Positions 27,428 through 36,928 of a stretch of 64,000 bases of DNA are shown in pieces. The notes under the pieces are model-generated. The model saw only the letters and a list, made by a program, of their open reading frames with translations. It was not told where the DNA came from and searched no databases. The DNA is taken from assembly GCA_943787535.1 (NCBI GenBank), contig CALSMU010000014.1, positions 1 to 64,000 on the forward strand. Reading direction: 5' to 3'. The position numbers were made by a program, and so were the translations under genes. The stretch comes from an uncultured Flavobacteriales bacterium. Its GTDB lineage: Bacteria; Bacteroidota; Bacteroidia; Flavobacteriales_D; Parvicellaceae. Positions within the stretch are counted from its first letter, which is position 1. The number at the start of each line of letters is the position of its first letter.

Positions 27428-28588
27428 ATGTCAAGATATCATTCTTTGGGGTCAATACCCCCTAAAAGACACACTACTTTTGAAAAACCTGGAGGAGGTC
27501 TTTATCAAGAAGAACTTTTTGGAACAGCAGGATTTGTTGGTATGTCCTCTTTAATTTATCATGTGCATCCACCAACTGTGGTGAGCGAAGTGCGTCAGGT
27601 TAAAGACTTATCAGCAAAAATTGGGATTGAAAAAAACATGAAAGCACTTAGCTTTAAGGGATTTTCATTGCCGCAAGTCGAGGACTATATTGAAGGTCGA
27701 AAAATTCTTTTTGTAAATAATGATTTAAAAATTGGGTTAGCTGCCCCAAAATCATTTTCAAAAGATTATTTCTATAGAAATAGCGATTCAGATGAAATGC
27801 TTTTTATTCACGTTGGGTCAGGAAAACTCAGGACAATGTACGGAAGCATTGATTTTAAATATGGAGATTACCTGATTATTCCAAGAGGCACCACTTATCA
27901 AATTGATTTTGATTCGGAGGATAATAGGATTCTCTTTATCGAATCAGCAAGTGCCATTACAACCCCGAAAAGGTACAGAAATAACTATGGTCAATTATTA
28001 GAACATTCTCCTTTTTGTGAAAGAGACATTAGACTGCCGAAAGACTTGAAAACGCATAACGAAAAAGGGCAATTTAAGGTATTATCTAAAAAACAAGATA
28101 TTCTTTGGGAATATACGCATGAAAATCACCCTTTTGATGTCGTTGGTTGGGACGGGTTTAATTATCCTTATGCATTTTCGATACATGATTTTGAGCCAAT
28201 TACAGGTCGTATTCACATGCCTCCCCCTATCCACCAGACCTGGGAAGCTGCAGGCTTTGTTGTATGTTCTTTTGTGCCAAGAATGTATGATTATCACCCC
28301 AAATCGATACCATCTCCCTATCACCATAGTAATATTGATTCGGAGGAATTATTATATTATGTAGATGGAGATTTTATGAGTCGAAATAATATTGAAAAAG
28401 GACAATTGACCTTGCACCCAGGAGGGATACCTCATGGCCCTCATCCTGGAGCAATTGAAAGAAGTGTCGGAAAAAAAGAAACAGGAGAACTGGCTGTAAT
28501 GATAGACCCATTTTCTCCTTTAATGATTACGGAAGAGGCAATGAATTTGCAAGTTGATGATTACTATAAATCATGGATGATTGATTAA
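27428..28588 (+). CDS. hmgA: Homogentisate 1,2-dioxygenase
   Basis: 386 residues. It opens the homogentisate ring to maleylacetoacetate with Fe(II) and O2, the central step of Phe/Tyr breakdown. Family signatures: an N-terminal cupin part with YGDYLIIPRGTTYQIDF, and the metal site region with PYHHSNIDSEELLYYVDGDF and LHPGGIPHGPHPGA, carrying the iron-binding His/Glu/His. It opens an operon with hppD 11 bp downstream. The later enzymes (maleylacetoacetate isomerase, fumarylacetoacetase) are not in this window. Confidence 0.95.
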   Translation: MSRYHSLGSIPPKRHTTFEKPGGGLYQEELFGTAGFVGMSSLIYHVHPPTVVSEVRQVKDLSAKIGIEKNMKALSFKGFSLPQVEDYIEGRKILFVNNDLKIGLAAPKSFSKDYFYRNSDSDEMLFIHVGSGKLRTMYGSIDFKYGDYLIIPRGTTYQIDFDSEDNRILFIESASAITTPKRYRNNYGQLLEHSPFCERDIRLPKDLKTHNEKGQFKVLSKKQDILWEYTHENHPFDVVGWDGFNYPYAFSIHDFEPITGRIHMPPPIHQTWEAAGFVVCSFVPRMYDYHPKSIPSPYHHSNIDSEELLYYVDGDFMSRNNIEKGQLTLHPGGIPHGPHPGAIERSVGKKETGELAVMIDPFSPLMITEEAMNLQVDDYYKSWMID

Positions 28589-28599
28589 AAAAACAAAAT

Positions 28600-29757
28600 A
28601 TGTCAGATATAAAAAATGTAAATTACGGATTAGAAAAGATATTTAAAGATGCAAAGGATTTTCTTCCTCTATTGGGGACAGACTATATTGAATTCTATGT
28701 CGGAAATGCTAAGCAAGCTGCTCATTATTATAAAACGGCTTTTGGTTTTCAGTCTGCAGCCTATAAAGGATTGGAAACAGGGTGTAAGGAATTTGCATCA
28801 TATGTTTTAAAACAAGACAAAATAAGACTTGTGTTAACCACACCATTAAATTCAAGTTCACCTATTAATCAACATCTCGCGAAGCATGGTGATGGGGTAA
28901 AAGTAGTGGCATTGTGGGTGGATGATGCAAAGAAATCCTGGGAAGAAACAACCAAGCGCGGAGCAAAATCTTTTATGGAGCCAACGGTTGAAAAAGATGA
29001 ACATGGTGAAGTTGTAAGAGCGGGAATATATACGTATGGAGAAACGGTTCACATGTTTGTGGAGCGAAAAAATTATAATGGGGTGTTTTTACCGGGTTAT
29101 GAAAAATGGGAATCGGACTATAATCCAAGTTCAGTAGGCCTTAAGTATGTGGATCATATGGTAGGAAATGTTGGTTGGAATGAGATGAATACTTGGGTAA
29201 AGTGGTATGAGGATGTGATGGGGTTTGTAAATTTCCTATCCTTCGATGATAAACAAATTCATACAGAATATTCAGCCCTAATGAGTAAGGTAATGAGTAA
29301 TGGGAATGGTCGAATCAAATTTCCCATAAATGAACCTGCAGAGGGTAAAAAACGTTCACAAATAGAAGAATATTTAGATTATTACGAAGGTCCCGGAGTG
29401 CAACATATTGCAGTGGCTACTGATGACATAATCAAAACAGTTGCCCAATTGAGAGAAAGAGGAATAGAATTCCTATCTACTCCTCCGGAGGAATATTATA
29501 ATGCTGCTCCAGGAAGACTAGAAGAGCACAATCACGAGCTTCAAGAGGATTTAAAAGTTTTAATGAGTTTAGGAATTATGATAGATGCAGATGAAGAAGG
29601 TTATTTATTACAAATTTTCACCAAGCCTGTGGAGGATAGGCCGACTTTATTCTTCGAAATAATTCAAAGAATGGGTGCTAAAGGATTTGGCGCCGGGAAT
29701 TTCAAGGCACTTTTTGAATCGATTGAAAGAGAGCAAGCAAAAAGAGGAACTCTTTAA
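28600..29757 (+). CDS. hppD: 4-hydroxyphenylpyruvate dioxygenase
   Basis: 385 residues, two vicinal-oxygen-chelate domains. It converts 4-hydroxyphenylpyruvate to homogentisate, the substrate of the gene just upstream. The iron ligands are visible as His in KYVDHMVGNV, His in GPGVQHIAVATDD and Glu in PTLFFEIIQRMG. The C-terminal helix FKALFESIEREQAKRGTL closes the active site. Full length for the family. Second gene of the hmgA operon, 11 bp on each side. Confidence 0.96.
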   Translation: MSDIKNVNYGLEKIFKDAKDFLPLLGTDYIEFYVGNAKQAAHYYKTAFGFQSAAYKGLETGCKEFASYVLKQDKIRLVLTTPLNSSSPINQHLAKHGDGVKVVALWVDDAKKSWEETTKRGAKSFMEPTVEKDEHGEVVRAGIYTYGETVHMFVERKNYNGVFLPGYEKWESDYNPSSVGLKYVDHMVGNVGWNEMNTWVKWYEDVMGFVNFLSFDDKQIHTEYSALMSKVMSNGNGRIKFPINEPAEGKKRSQIEEYLDYYEGPGVQHIAVATDDIIKTVAQLRERGIEFLSTPPEEYYNAAPGRLEEHNHELQEDLKVLMSLGIMIDADEEGYLLQIFTKPVEDRPTLFFEIIQRMGAKGFGAGNFKALFESIEREQAKRGTL

Positions 29758-29768
29758 ATTCAATTTTC

Positions 29769-30707
29769 ATGGAAAGGGAAAAGATATTGCAAAAAATAGA
29801 GTCAAAATATCAGGATTTGGGAATCCCGGTAGATACAATGCTAGAAGGACTTCTTTACAGTAAGCCTATGGTTTATTGGGATTATATTCAGGCAGATGCC
29901 TTACTGGGATTGCAAACACAAAGAACAACTCTTCCAGACGAAATGATCTTTATTATGTATCACCAGGTAAATGAATTGTTATTTAAAATGATCCTTCTGG
30001 AAATTGATCAAATAGCGAAGTATGAATCGCTAAATGCGGAGTTATTTACCAAACATCTAATGCGAATTAGTAGATATTTTGATATGTTATCCTCGTCATT
30101 TGATATTATGGGGGATGGAATGGACAAGGATCAATATATGAAGTTTCGAAATACACTTGCTCCAGCTAGTGGTTTTCAGAGCGCACAATACAGAATGATT
30201 GAATTTGCATCTACAGAACTTATAAACTTGATTGATATAAGGTTTCGTTCTACAATTGATAGAAACACGCCTTTTGAACATGCTTATGAACATTTATATT
30301 GGCAGGCCGCCGGTAAAAACTACAATACAGGGCAGAAATCAATATTACTTGATAAGTTTGAGAAGAAATACATGGGAGATTTTATCGATTTTATGAAAGA
30401 TTACAATACAACCAATATCTCGATGAAATTCAAGTCGCTGCCAGATTCTGTAAGAAATAACGTCGATTTAGTCAATGCAATGAGGCATTACGATTATACG
30501 GTAAATGTTAAATGGGTTATGTCTCATTACAAAGCTGCTGCAAAGTATATTGGTGGCGGCGCTGCAACAGGAGGAAGTGATTGGACAAAGTATATGCTAC
30601 CAAAGTATCAAAAAAGAATTTTTTATCCCGAACTTTGGAGCGAAGAAGAAATAGAGAATTGGGGGATTACAAATCTCGAATCCTATAAAGTATTAACGGA
30701 ATTATAA
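29769..30707 (+). CDS. kynA: Tryptophan 2,3-dioxygenase
   Basis: 312 residues, heme enzyme that opens the indole ring of L-tryptophan to N-formylkynurenine. Hallmarks: [20 protein letters not shown] (the substrate-binding region), [20 protein letters not shown] and the C-terminal [15 protein letters not shown]. It sits between a tyrosine-pathway gene and the phenylacetate genes with 11-bp gaps, so Trp, Phe/Tyr and phenylacetate degradation appear to be expressed together. Kynureninase and formamidase are not in the window. Confidence 0.95.
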   Translation: MEREKILQKIESKYQDLGIPVDTMLEGLLYSKPMVYWDYIQADALLGLQTQRTTLPDEMIFIMYHQVNELLFKMILLEIDQIAKYESLNAELFTKHLMRISRYFDMLSSSFDIMGDGMDKDQYMKFRNTLAPASGFQSAQYRMIEFASTELINLIDIRFRSTIDRNTPFEHAYEHLYWQAAGKNYNTGQKSILLDKFEKKYMGDFIDFMKDYNTTNISMKFKSLPDSVRNNVDLVNAMRHYDYTVNVKWVMSHYKAAAKYIGGGAATGGSDWTKYMLPKYQKRIFYPELWSEEEIENWGITNLESYKVLTEL

Positions 30708-30718
30708 ACGTAACTGAT

Positions 30719-31657
30719 ATGGAAATTGCTAAAAATCTGGAAGAATTTCAAGCTAAAATTGATGCTGAAATTAAAATTGAACCAAAAGATTGGATGCCTG
30801 AAGAGTACCGTCAGCATTTAATTCGACAAATGTCTCAACATGCACATTCAGAGGTAATCGGAATGCAACCGGAAGGAAATTGGATAACTCGTTCTCCTAG
30901 CTTGAGAGCAAGAAAAATCCTTATGGCAAAGGTTCAAGACGAAGGAGGTCATGGACTATATTTATATTGTGCGACAGAAACCTTAGGGGTTAGTAGAGAG
31001 CAGCTGATTAAATGGCTACATGAAGGGAAAGCAAAATATGCAAGTGTATTTAACTACCCTTCTCCAACTTGGGCGGATATGGGAGCAATTGGTTGGCTTG
31101 TTGATGGTGCTGCAATAGTTAATCAGGTTTCGCTTCAAAGGACATCTTATGGACCATATTCTAGAGCAATGGTAAGAATATGTAAAGAAGAGAGTTTTCA
31201 TCAAAGGCAAGGTTATGAGGTTATGGCCTCCTTAATGGAAGGTACGGCAGAACAGAAGAAAATGGCACAAGAAGCGTTTGAAAGATGGTGGTGGCCTTCA
31301 TTAATGATGTTTGGCCCCCATGATGGTGATTCTCCGAGAAGTTCTAATGCCATGAAATGGAAGATTAAACGAGAAACGAACGATGATTTGCGTCAGCAGT
31401 TTATTGACAAAACAATCCCTCAAGCTGAATTAATTGGGTTAAAAGTTCCAGATGCTAACTATAAATTACTAGAAAATGGTTCGTATGAAACCTCTGATAT
31501 TGACTGGGATGAATTTTGGAATGTAATAAAAGGAAATGGACCATGTAATACACAAAGAATCAAACATCATGCTGCAGCTCATGACAATGGTCAATGGGTG
31601 CGTGAGGCAGCAATCGCATACAATGAGAAGAAGGAACAGAATTTAAAATCAGCGTAA
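30719..31657 (+). CDS. paaA: 1,2-phenylacetyl-CoA epoxidase, catalytic subunit PaaA
   Basis: 312 residues, ferritin-like di-iron oxygenase subunit that epoxidises the ring of phenylacetyl-CoA. Iron-ligand motifs are visible as [10 protein letters not shown] and [12 protein letters not shown]. Full length and highly conserved ([20 protein letters not shown]). Forms the PaaA-PaaC heterodimer with PaaB as a bridge and needs the PaaE reductase, which is not in the window. 11 bp after kynA and 13 bp before paaB. Confidence 0.96.
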   Translation: MEIAKNLEEFQAKIDAEIKIEPKDWMPEEYRQHLIRQMSQHAHSEVIGMQPEGNWITRSPSLRARKILMAKVQDEGGHGLYLYCATETLGVSREQLIKWLHEGKAKYASVFNYPSPTWADMGAIGWLVDGAAIVNQVSLQRTSYGPYSRAMVRICKEESFHQRQGYEVMASLMEGTAEQKKMAQEAFERWWWPSLMMFGPHDGDSPRSSNAMKWKIKRETNDDLRQQFIDKTIPQAELIGLKVPDANYKLLENGSYETSDIDWDEFWNVIKGNGPCNTQRIKHHAAAHDNGQWVREAAIAYNEKKEQNLKSA

Positions 31658-31670
31658 TAATATACATACA

Positions 31671-31961
31671 ATGAGTACAGATAATCAAGGTCCTATTTGG
31701 GAGGTATTTGTTCAGTCAAAACCTGGTAAGCCCTACAAACATGTTGGTAGCTTGCATGCTTATGATAAGGAAATGGCTATTGAGAATGCCAGAGATTTAT
31801 ATACTAGAAGAAATGAAGGAACCGGACTTTGGCTTGTTAAAGCGGAAGAAATTGTTTCTGTTAAATCTGGAGATGAAGAGTCGTATTTCGACCCAGCAGA
31901 TGATAAAATATACCGTCACCCCACTTTTTACAACATGCCAGAAGGCTCTAAGCATATTTAA
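31671..31961 (+). CDS. paaB: 1,2-phenylacetyl-CoA epoxidase subunit PaaB
   Basis: 96 residues, normal length. Conserved text WEVFVQSKPGKPYKHVGSLH, then ALDLYTRR-like ARDLYTRRNEGTGLWLVKAE. PaaB bridges the PaaAC dimers and stabilises the complex. Stop is 2 bp before the paaC ATG, so translation is probably coupled. Confidence 0.95.
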   Translation: MSTDNQGPIWEVFVQSKPGKPYKHVGSLHAYDKEMAIENARDLYTRRNEGTGLWLVKAEEIVSVKSGDEESYFDPADDKIYRHPTFYNMPEGSKHI

Positions 31962-31963
31962 TT

Positions 31964-32719
31964 ATGGAGAGTAATTTGTATAAATTCTGCTTAAGATTAG
32001 CAGACACGAGTTTTATATTAAGTTATCGTTTAGGTGAATATGTGAGCCACGGTCCTTTTTTAGAGGAAGACCTTTCCATAACGAATGTGGGCTTAGATTT
32101 AATTGGTCAAGCAGAAAGTCTCTTTAAGTATGCAGCTGAAATCAAAGGAGGGGGTACCACCGATGACGATATTGCCTATAAGCGGGAGGAAAGTGAGTAT
32201 CTAAATTTTCATTTGGTTGAGTACCCTAACGAAGACTTCGCATTTATAACCGTTCGACAATTTTTTATGGACGTATATAACTATCATTTATTTACGGGTT
32301 TAATGAACAGCTCGGATCCTACAATTGCTGCAGTTGCTGCTAAATCAATTAAAGAAGTTAACTACCATTTAAAAAGAAGTCGAAAATGGATGTTGCGCCT
32401 TGGTGACGGAACGGAAGTAAGCCATAATAAAATACAGTATGCCGTAAATGAATTATGGAAGTATACAGATGAACTTTTTGACATGGACGATGTTCATAAA
32501 AGCTTGGTGGAAGAAGGTGTTGCAATTGACTTAAAGGAGGTTCAAGAAAAATGGTTAAAAGATGTTGAGGACGCGTTAACCGAGGCCACAGTTGCTAAGC
32601 CAGACCACGTAAAACACTCTTTGGTTTATGGAAAAAATGGTGGGCACACAGACTTTATGGGGTATATATTAACGGAGTTACAATATTTAACGAATCGCTA
32701 TCCAGATGCTACTTGGTAA
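31964..32719 (+). CDS. paaC: 1,2-phenylacetyl-CoA epoxidase structural subunit PaaC
   Basis: 251 residues, ferritin-like partner of PaaA without a functional di-iron site. Signatures: RLADTSFILSYRLGEYVSHG, EEDLSITNVGLDLIGQAE and GKNGGHTDFMGYILTELQYL at the C-terminus. It is the last gene of the hmgA-hppD-kynA-paaABC run; paaD does not follow but lies at 6751-7240. No clear terminator is seen in 32720-32805. Confidence 0.93.
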   Translation: MESNLYKFCLRLADTSFILSYRLGEYVSHGPFLEEDLSITNVGLDLIGQAESLFKYAAEIKGGGTTDDDIAYKREESEYLNFHLVEYPNEDFAFITVRQFFMDVYNYHLFTGLMNSSDPTIAAVAAKSIKEVNYHLKRSRKWMLRLGDGTEVSHNKIQYAVNELWKYTDELFDMDDVHKSLVEEGVAIDLKEVQEKWLKDVEDALTEATVAKPDHVKHSLVYGKNGGHTDFMGYILTELQYLTNRYPDATW

Positions 32720-32805
32720 CTAGGGTTTTTAAGTAGCAATATCCATTTATGCGAATACTTATATAAATCGATTGTGTTTTCTGTTTTTATTACATCTTAA
32801 CTAAT

Positions 32806-33843
32806 TTATTTTTTTAAGATAGTGTTATAGATTTCTAGGTATTGTTCCGCTGCTTTTTTCCAACTGAAAAAAGAAGCTCTGTTCTTAAGTGATTTTTGCT
32901 GCTCTAGTGTGTTGTTCTGGATGGCAAATTCGATTTTATTGGCTATTTCTTCAGGCAAAAAACTATCTAAATAGATAGCTTTTTCCCCTCCAATTTCCGG
33001 CAAAGAAGTTAGTTTAGAAAGCACGACAGGTTTTCCAAAGTGCATGGCCTCAACCACAGGTAATCCAAATCCCTCGCTTAAAGAAGGGAAAACAAAAGCC
33101 TTACAGTTTTTATACATCCAATTTTTCTCGGCCTCAGAAATTTCTCCAGGAAGAAAAACGCATTTCTCCAGATTATGTTTAGTAATTAAAGTTCTTATTT
33201 TATCCGCATACTTCGAGCTGTTGTTCCCACATAAAAAAAGTTTTAAATGCGGAAGTTTCTTCATTCCCTCTACCAGTACATGAAAATTTTTCTTCTCTCC
33301 AATAATTCCAATTGAAAAAACAAAAGCTTCATCATGTTCTATAAAAGCTGGCTTTATTGGGTTTTTATCTGAAACAGAAACGCCATTGTAAATTACTTTT
33401 TGCAAGACATCTGGCAACTTTAGGTGTTGTTCGGCAATTTTTTTGGTAAACTCTGATATGTATACAATTCCACTAGCTTTATTTACTAGCTTTTGAAGAT
33501 TCTTTAACTTTCTTTCTTTTTTAGCACCTGTATATTTATCCAAAAAATTCAAATCATGAATTGTCAGCAGAATTTTTGTTGTTTTATCTTTTGGGAAATA
33601 TTTAGCTTCTTGATGCATGCAGTGCCATAAGTCTGCCTTAACTGATACTCCAAAGTATTGATGGCTTCTTTTCCATATAATTTTATTGTTGGACAGGAAA
33701 AAGTCATAGTGTTTTTTATCTATGTAAAAACCTATTGGTTCATTTGCTTCATTTTCAATCGCTTTTCCAAGGTGAGCGCAAAACTGACCTAACCCACTAT
33801 TAGGGCTTTTCAGTTTTTCCGTATCCAAAAATATTCGTGACAT
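32806..33843 (-). CDS. Glycosyltransferase family 4 (GT-B)
   Basis: 345 residues, GT-B fold retaining transferase. C-terminal nucleotide-sugar site: FSIGIIGEKKNFHVLVEGMK, FVFPSLSEGFGLPVVEAMHF (E-x7-E motif) and GKPVVLSKLTSLPEIGG. N-terminal half carries WHCMHQEAKYFP and LLTIHDLNFLD typical of GT4 mannosyl/glucosyltransferases. The start codon directly follows the stop of the GT2 gene (33844), so both are one operon for LPS or other surface glycan assembly. Confidence 0.85.
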   Translation of the reverse strand: MSRIFLDTEKLKSPNSGLGQFCAHLGKAIENEANEPIGFYIDKKHYDFFLSNNKIIWKRSHQYFGVSVKADLWHCMHQEAKYFPKDKTTKILLTIHDLNFLDKYTGAKKERKLKNLQKLVNKASGIVYISEFTKKIAEQHLKLPDVLQKVIYNGVSVSDKNPIKPAFIEHDEAFVFSIGIIGEKKNFHVLVEGMKKLPHLKLFLCGNNSSKYADKIRTLITKHNLEKCVFLPGEISEAEKNWMYKNCKAFVFPSLSEGFGLPVVEAMHFGKPVVLSKLTSLPEIGGEKAIYLDSFLPEEIANKIEFAIQNNTLEQQKSLKNRASFFSWKKAAEQYLEIYNTILKK

Positions 33844-34602
33844 TTATCTTCCCTTTTGTAGTTCTCGTATTTTAGAATATTTAAGGAAAGTTGCATGAGC
33901 AGAATTTTTACTAATAATCCAACCATAGTAACCATCTAATATTCCAAGCTTCAAAAAGTACGTTTTGAAAAACATAAATTTGGAGCTCATAAACACTTTG
34001 AATAAACTTGGCTTCGCTCCTTTTAGATCATATGATGTTGCAGCAATATCTGTAAAATAGTTAATCTGCTTTATGTGTTCTTCGATTGTGTAATAGCTAT
34101 AATGCAATAAATCACCCTTTAAATGAATAGGTTTTATTCCCTTTTCCATTTCAAAACAATCGTGCGGGTTTATTCCCTTCCAGGCTCCTTTACGTCTATC
34201 CCAAAGTCGCAATTTCATATCTGGATACCAACCACAGTGTTTGATCCATTTTCCACAATAATTGTTTAAACGATTGAACGTATACCCGTCATTTTTCCAA
34301 TTATTTTTAACAGCGAGGATACTTTTTTTCAATTCCTCAGATAATGCTTCATCTGCATCCAAAGAAAGAACATGGTTATTTTTGGCTTGCGTGTAAGCCC
34401 AGTTTTTTTGTTCAATATGACCTTTAAACGCATGTTCAATAAAAACCACGTTATGCGCTAAACAGATTTCTTTGGTTTTGTCTTTAGAAAAAGAATCAAC
34501 AACAACAATCTCATCAACTACATTTTTTAAAGATAGAATACATCGCTCAATGTTCTTCTCTTCGTTAAATGCAATAATTACAGCTGAAATATTTACTTTC
34601 AT
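33844..34602 (-). CDS. Glycosyltransferase family 2
   Basis: 252 residues, GT-A fold. ISAVIIAFNEEKNIERCILS opens the domain, followed by VDEIVVVDSFSKDKTKEI and the metal motif LSLDADEALSEEL. It matches WaaE/KdtX-type transferases that add a sugar to the LPS inner core; a C-terminal amphipathic region (FMFFKTYFLKLGILDGYYGW) may contact the membrane. First gene of a two-gene minus-strand operon; its start is only 46 bp from the divergent nitroreductase. Confidence 0.87.
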   Translation of the reverse strand: MKVNISAVIIAFNEEKNIERCILSLKNVVDEIVVVDSFSKDKTKEICLAHNVVFIEHAFKGHIEQKNWAYTQAKNNHVLSLDADEALSEELKKSILAVKNNWKNDGYTFNRLNNYCGKWIKHCGWYPDMKLRLWDRRKGAWKGINPHDCFEMEKGIKPIHLKGDLLHYSYYTIEEHIKQINYFTDIAATSYDLKGAKPSLFKVFMSSKFMFFKTYFLKLGILDGYYGWIISKNSAHATFLKYSKIRELQKGR

Positions 34603-34618
34603 TCTTCGGTAAAGATAT

Positions 34619-34626
34619 TAATTTTG
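34619..34626 (+). promoter_or_regulatory. -7 promoter element of the nitroreductase operon
   Basis: TAATTTTG matches TAnnTTTG, 22 nt before the nitroreductase ATG. The -33 region reads TTTC, a weak match. Confidence 0.45.
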
Positions 34627-34648
34627 TAGGATAAAGAATTTAATTCCG

Positions 34649-35236
34649 ATGAAATACAACCTAAGCGAAATCACGGAGGTGATAAAAAACAGAAGGACTA
34701 TTTATCCAGAAATGTATAGTTCTAGAAAAGTACATAAGGAAATTATAGAAGATATATTAAATAACGCTATTTGGGCACCTACCCATGGAAACACGCAGCC
34801 CTGGAGGTTTAAGGTTTTTATGGACAATGGTTTAAATAAATTGAGCACATTTCAAAGTAACTTATATCAAGAGTTAAATTCAGGAAGTGACTTTAAGGAG
34901 CTGAAATTTAAGAAACTTAAAGAAAGGCCTTTAAGGGCTTCAGCTGTAATTGCTGTTTGTATGAAACGTGATGAGCGCTTAAAAATATTAGAGATTGAAG
35001 AAATTGAAGCGGTAGCATGTGCAATTCAGAACATGCATTTAACTTGCACTGCTTATGGAATAGGAGGTTTTTGGTCTACTTCAAAGCTAATCTATTCGCA
35101 AAAAACCAATGCCTTTTTAGAAATCGATCAGATGGATAAGTGCCTTGGGCTTTTCTATGTTGGGTATCCTGAAGTGCCTTGGCCGAAAGGTCAGCGAAAG
35201 CCCATTGAATACGTAACTGAATGGGTCGAAAGTTAA
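34649..35236 (+). CDS. Nitroreductase-family flavoprotein
   Basis: 195 residues, FMN-dependent NAD(P)H oxidoreductase fold. NRRTIYPEMYSSRKVHKEII and NNAIWAPTHGNTQPWRFKVF hold the N-terminal FMN-binding motif; GIGGFWSTSKLIYSQ and LGLFYVGYPEVPWPKGQRKP hold the second. The true substrate is unknown; the family reduces nitro groups, quinones, flavins or enones. Followed after 3 bp by a small membrane protein gene, likely one operon. Confidence 0.88.
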   Translation: MKYNLSEITEVIKNRRTIYPEMYSSRKVHKEIIEDILNNAIWAPTHGNTQPWRFKVFMDNGLNKLSTFQSNLYQELNSGSDFKELKFKKLKERPLRASAVIAVCMKRDERLKILEIEEIEAVACAIQNMHLTCTAYGIGGFWSTSKLIYSQKTNAFLEIDQMDKCLGLFYVGYPEVPWPKGQRKPIEYVTEWVES

Positions 35237-35239
35237 ATT

Positions 35240-35599
35240 ATGAAAGACTTTGAAGAAATTGAAAGGAGAATGAATATCACCAATTCTCATGATCACCCTA
35301 CAAATGAGATGTATAAGGTGTATCATTTTAAAACAAAAGAACAGGCCATATATTTCGAAGAGTTGTTGAAAGAAAATAGTATTCAGTATGAGTCTGATGA
35401 GGAACTAGCACATGGGAAGACTATGTATTTGTTCGGTATTCGAAAAAATGATATTGACAAGGTAACAGCATTAAACTATTTGGCAGTCGGTAAATTCAGA
35501 AAACCTTTTATTTCCAATCCAGTATTTAGATGGTTTGTTATTTTATTGGGTGTATCTGCTTTAGCTCTTGCGATTGCCGGCTTTTTCTTAAAAAAGTAA
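35240..35599 (+). CDS. Small tail-anchored membrane protein of unknown function
   Basis: 119 residues: a soluble N-terminal part of about 90 residues with a DUF2007-like pattern (YHFKTKEQAIYFEELLKENS then MYLFGIRKND) and one C-terminal transmembrane helix (WFVILLGVSALALAIAGFFL, residues about 98-117). No signal peptide, so the soluble part should face the cytoplasm. Linked to the nitroreductase gene by a 3-bp gap. Function not known. Confidence 0.6.
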   Translation: MKDFEEIERRMNITNSHDHPTNEMYKVYHFKTKEQAIYFEELLKENSIQYESDEELAHGKTMYLFGIRKNDIDKVTALNYLAVGKFRKPFISNPVFRWFVILLGVSALALAIAGFFLKK

Positions 35600-35648
35600 A
35601 ACTTTTTTTTACGGTGACCGTAATACGAACCTGAAATAAATATTTAAG

Positions 35649-36806
35649 GTGAGCACAAAGACAGTTGTAATAACTTTTTTTATTCTAGTAAGCTATTCTT
35701 TTTCCATATCCAAGAATAGAGTTGAGCCAACAAGAGATGGTAAAACAAATAGAAAAGATACGGCATCAGCAGTTGTGGGTTACGGTCAGGGGTATCTGTT
35801 TGAGTCTGCACAAGAACTTTCTGCTACTGAATTTGATAAACTCCTAGATTCTATTCTTCAAGATGAGTTTTCTTCAAAGCAACTAATTCATGAAATTAAC
35901 TTTTATAAATCCTTAAAAGACAAGTCTCATGCAGCAATTTATACGATGATTGACTCGCTGTTATTATTGGATTCAATACCTTATAATTTAATTAACCCAT
36001 TAAACCTTTACACAGCTTTGCATCCCAAAGAATTAGAGGTGCCATCGACATATTCATTTATTAATAACGACACTTCTTTTTATCCTGCACAGAGCTATTA
36101 TAATAGATGGAACAACAGGATCGCTTGGGATTATCCGTCGTCTATTTCTGAAAACGATTCAATTGAAGTCCTGTTACTGAAAGAAAATGAGAACGAATAT
36201 CATCATCCAATTGGCGCTAAGACGCTTCGTCGCTATTTTGGATGGGTAACCTCTCCTTTTGGTTGGAGAGATGGCAGAGCGCACAATGGAGTAGACCTAG
36301 AATTGCATTATTGGGACTCCATTTACTGTATGTTTCCGGGTAAAGTAAGAATGGCAAGAACGTATTCCGATTATGGGAAAGTGGTTGTCGTCAGACACAA
36401 CAATGGATTGGAAACGCTATACGCACACATGTCGAAAACAGCTGTAAAGGAAGGTCAATTAGTACAGGCAGGTGAGCTATTAGGTCATGGTGGCCAAACA
36501 GGGAACGCTACCGGAACACATTTGCATTTAGAGATCCGATTTAAAGGACTACCAATAAACCCAGCCCATATTATCTCATTTAAAAACAAAGAGGTTCATG
36601 CAGACACACTCGTTCTTAAAAAAATGAAGCATACCTACATTGCCTTTCCTTCGGGCACCGATTTTCACACGGTAAAAAGAGGTGAATATCCTTCCAAAGT
36701 GGCAAAAAGATATGGAATTACTACCGAGAAACTATGTCTAATGAACAAAATAACCAGAAAAACGAGACTTTCCGTAGGTCAAAAATTAAGAATTAAAGAC
36801 AGTTGA
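35649..36806 (+). CDS. M23 family metallopeptidase with C-terminal LysM
   Basis: 385 residues from GTG 35649. Signal peptide, a long helical N-terminal part, then the LytM domain with zinc ligands HNGVD (HxxxD) and THLHLE (HxH), spanning about residues 190-305 (GWVTSPFGWRDGRAHNGVDL to GTHLHLEIRFKGLPINPAHI). The C-terminal LysM (FHTVKRGEYPSKVAKRYG, about 335-383) binds peptidoglycan. It should cut peptide cross-links of the cell wall. Complete zinc site, so active. It contrasts with the remnant at 53641-53802, where only the HxH part survives. Confidence 0.92.
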   Translation: MSTKTVVITFFILVSYSFSISKNRVEPTRDGKTNRKDTASAVVGYGQGYLFESAQELSATEFDKLLDSILQDEFSSKQLIHEINFYKSLKDKSHAAIYTMIDSLLLLDSIPYNLINPLNLYTALHPKELEVPSTYSFINNDTSFYPAQSYYNRWNNRIAWDYPSSISENDSIEVLLLKENENEYHHPIGAKTLRRYFGWVTSPFGWRDGRAHNGVDLELHYWDSIYCMFPGKVRMARTYSDYGKVVVVRHNNGLETLYAHMSKTAVKEGQLVQAGELLGHGGQTGNATGTHLHLEIRFKGLPINPAHIISFKNKEVHADTLVLKKMKHTYIAFPSGTDFHTVKRGEYPSKVAKRYGITTEKLCLMNKITRKTRLSVGQKLRIKDS

Positions 36807-36893
36807 GACAACCCTTTATTAATACATTTATACCGTCCCAGTATAAAATGTACGCCAATAACAACTATTTGATTTTTGAAGATTAATCTTTCT

Positions 36894-36901
36894 TATTTTT
36901 G
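36894..36901 (+). promoter_or_regulatory. -7 promoter element of the outer-membrane barrel gene
   Basis: TATTTTTG matches TAnnTTTG, 27 nt before the ATG, with TTG at 36869-36871 (22-nt spacer, slightly long). Confidence 0.5.
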
Positions 36902-36928
36902 TAAGCAATACCAGCACATCCTCCAGTT

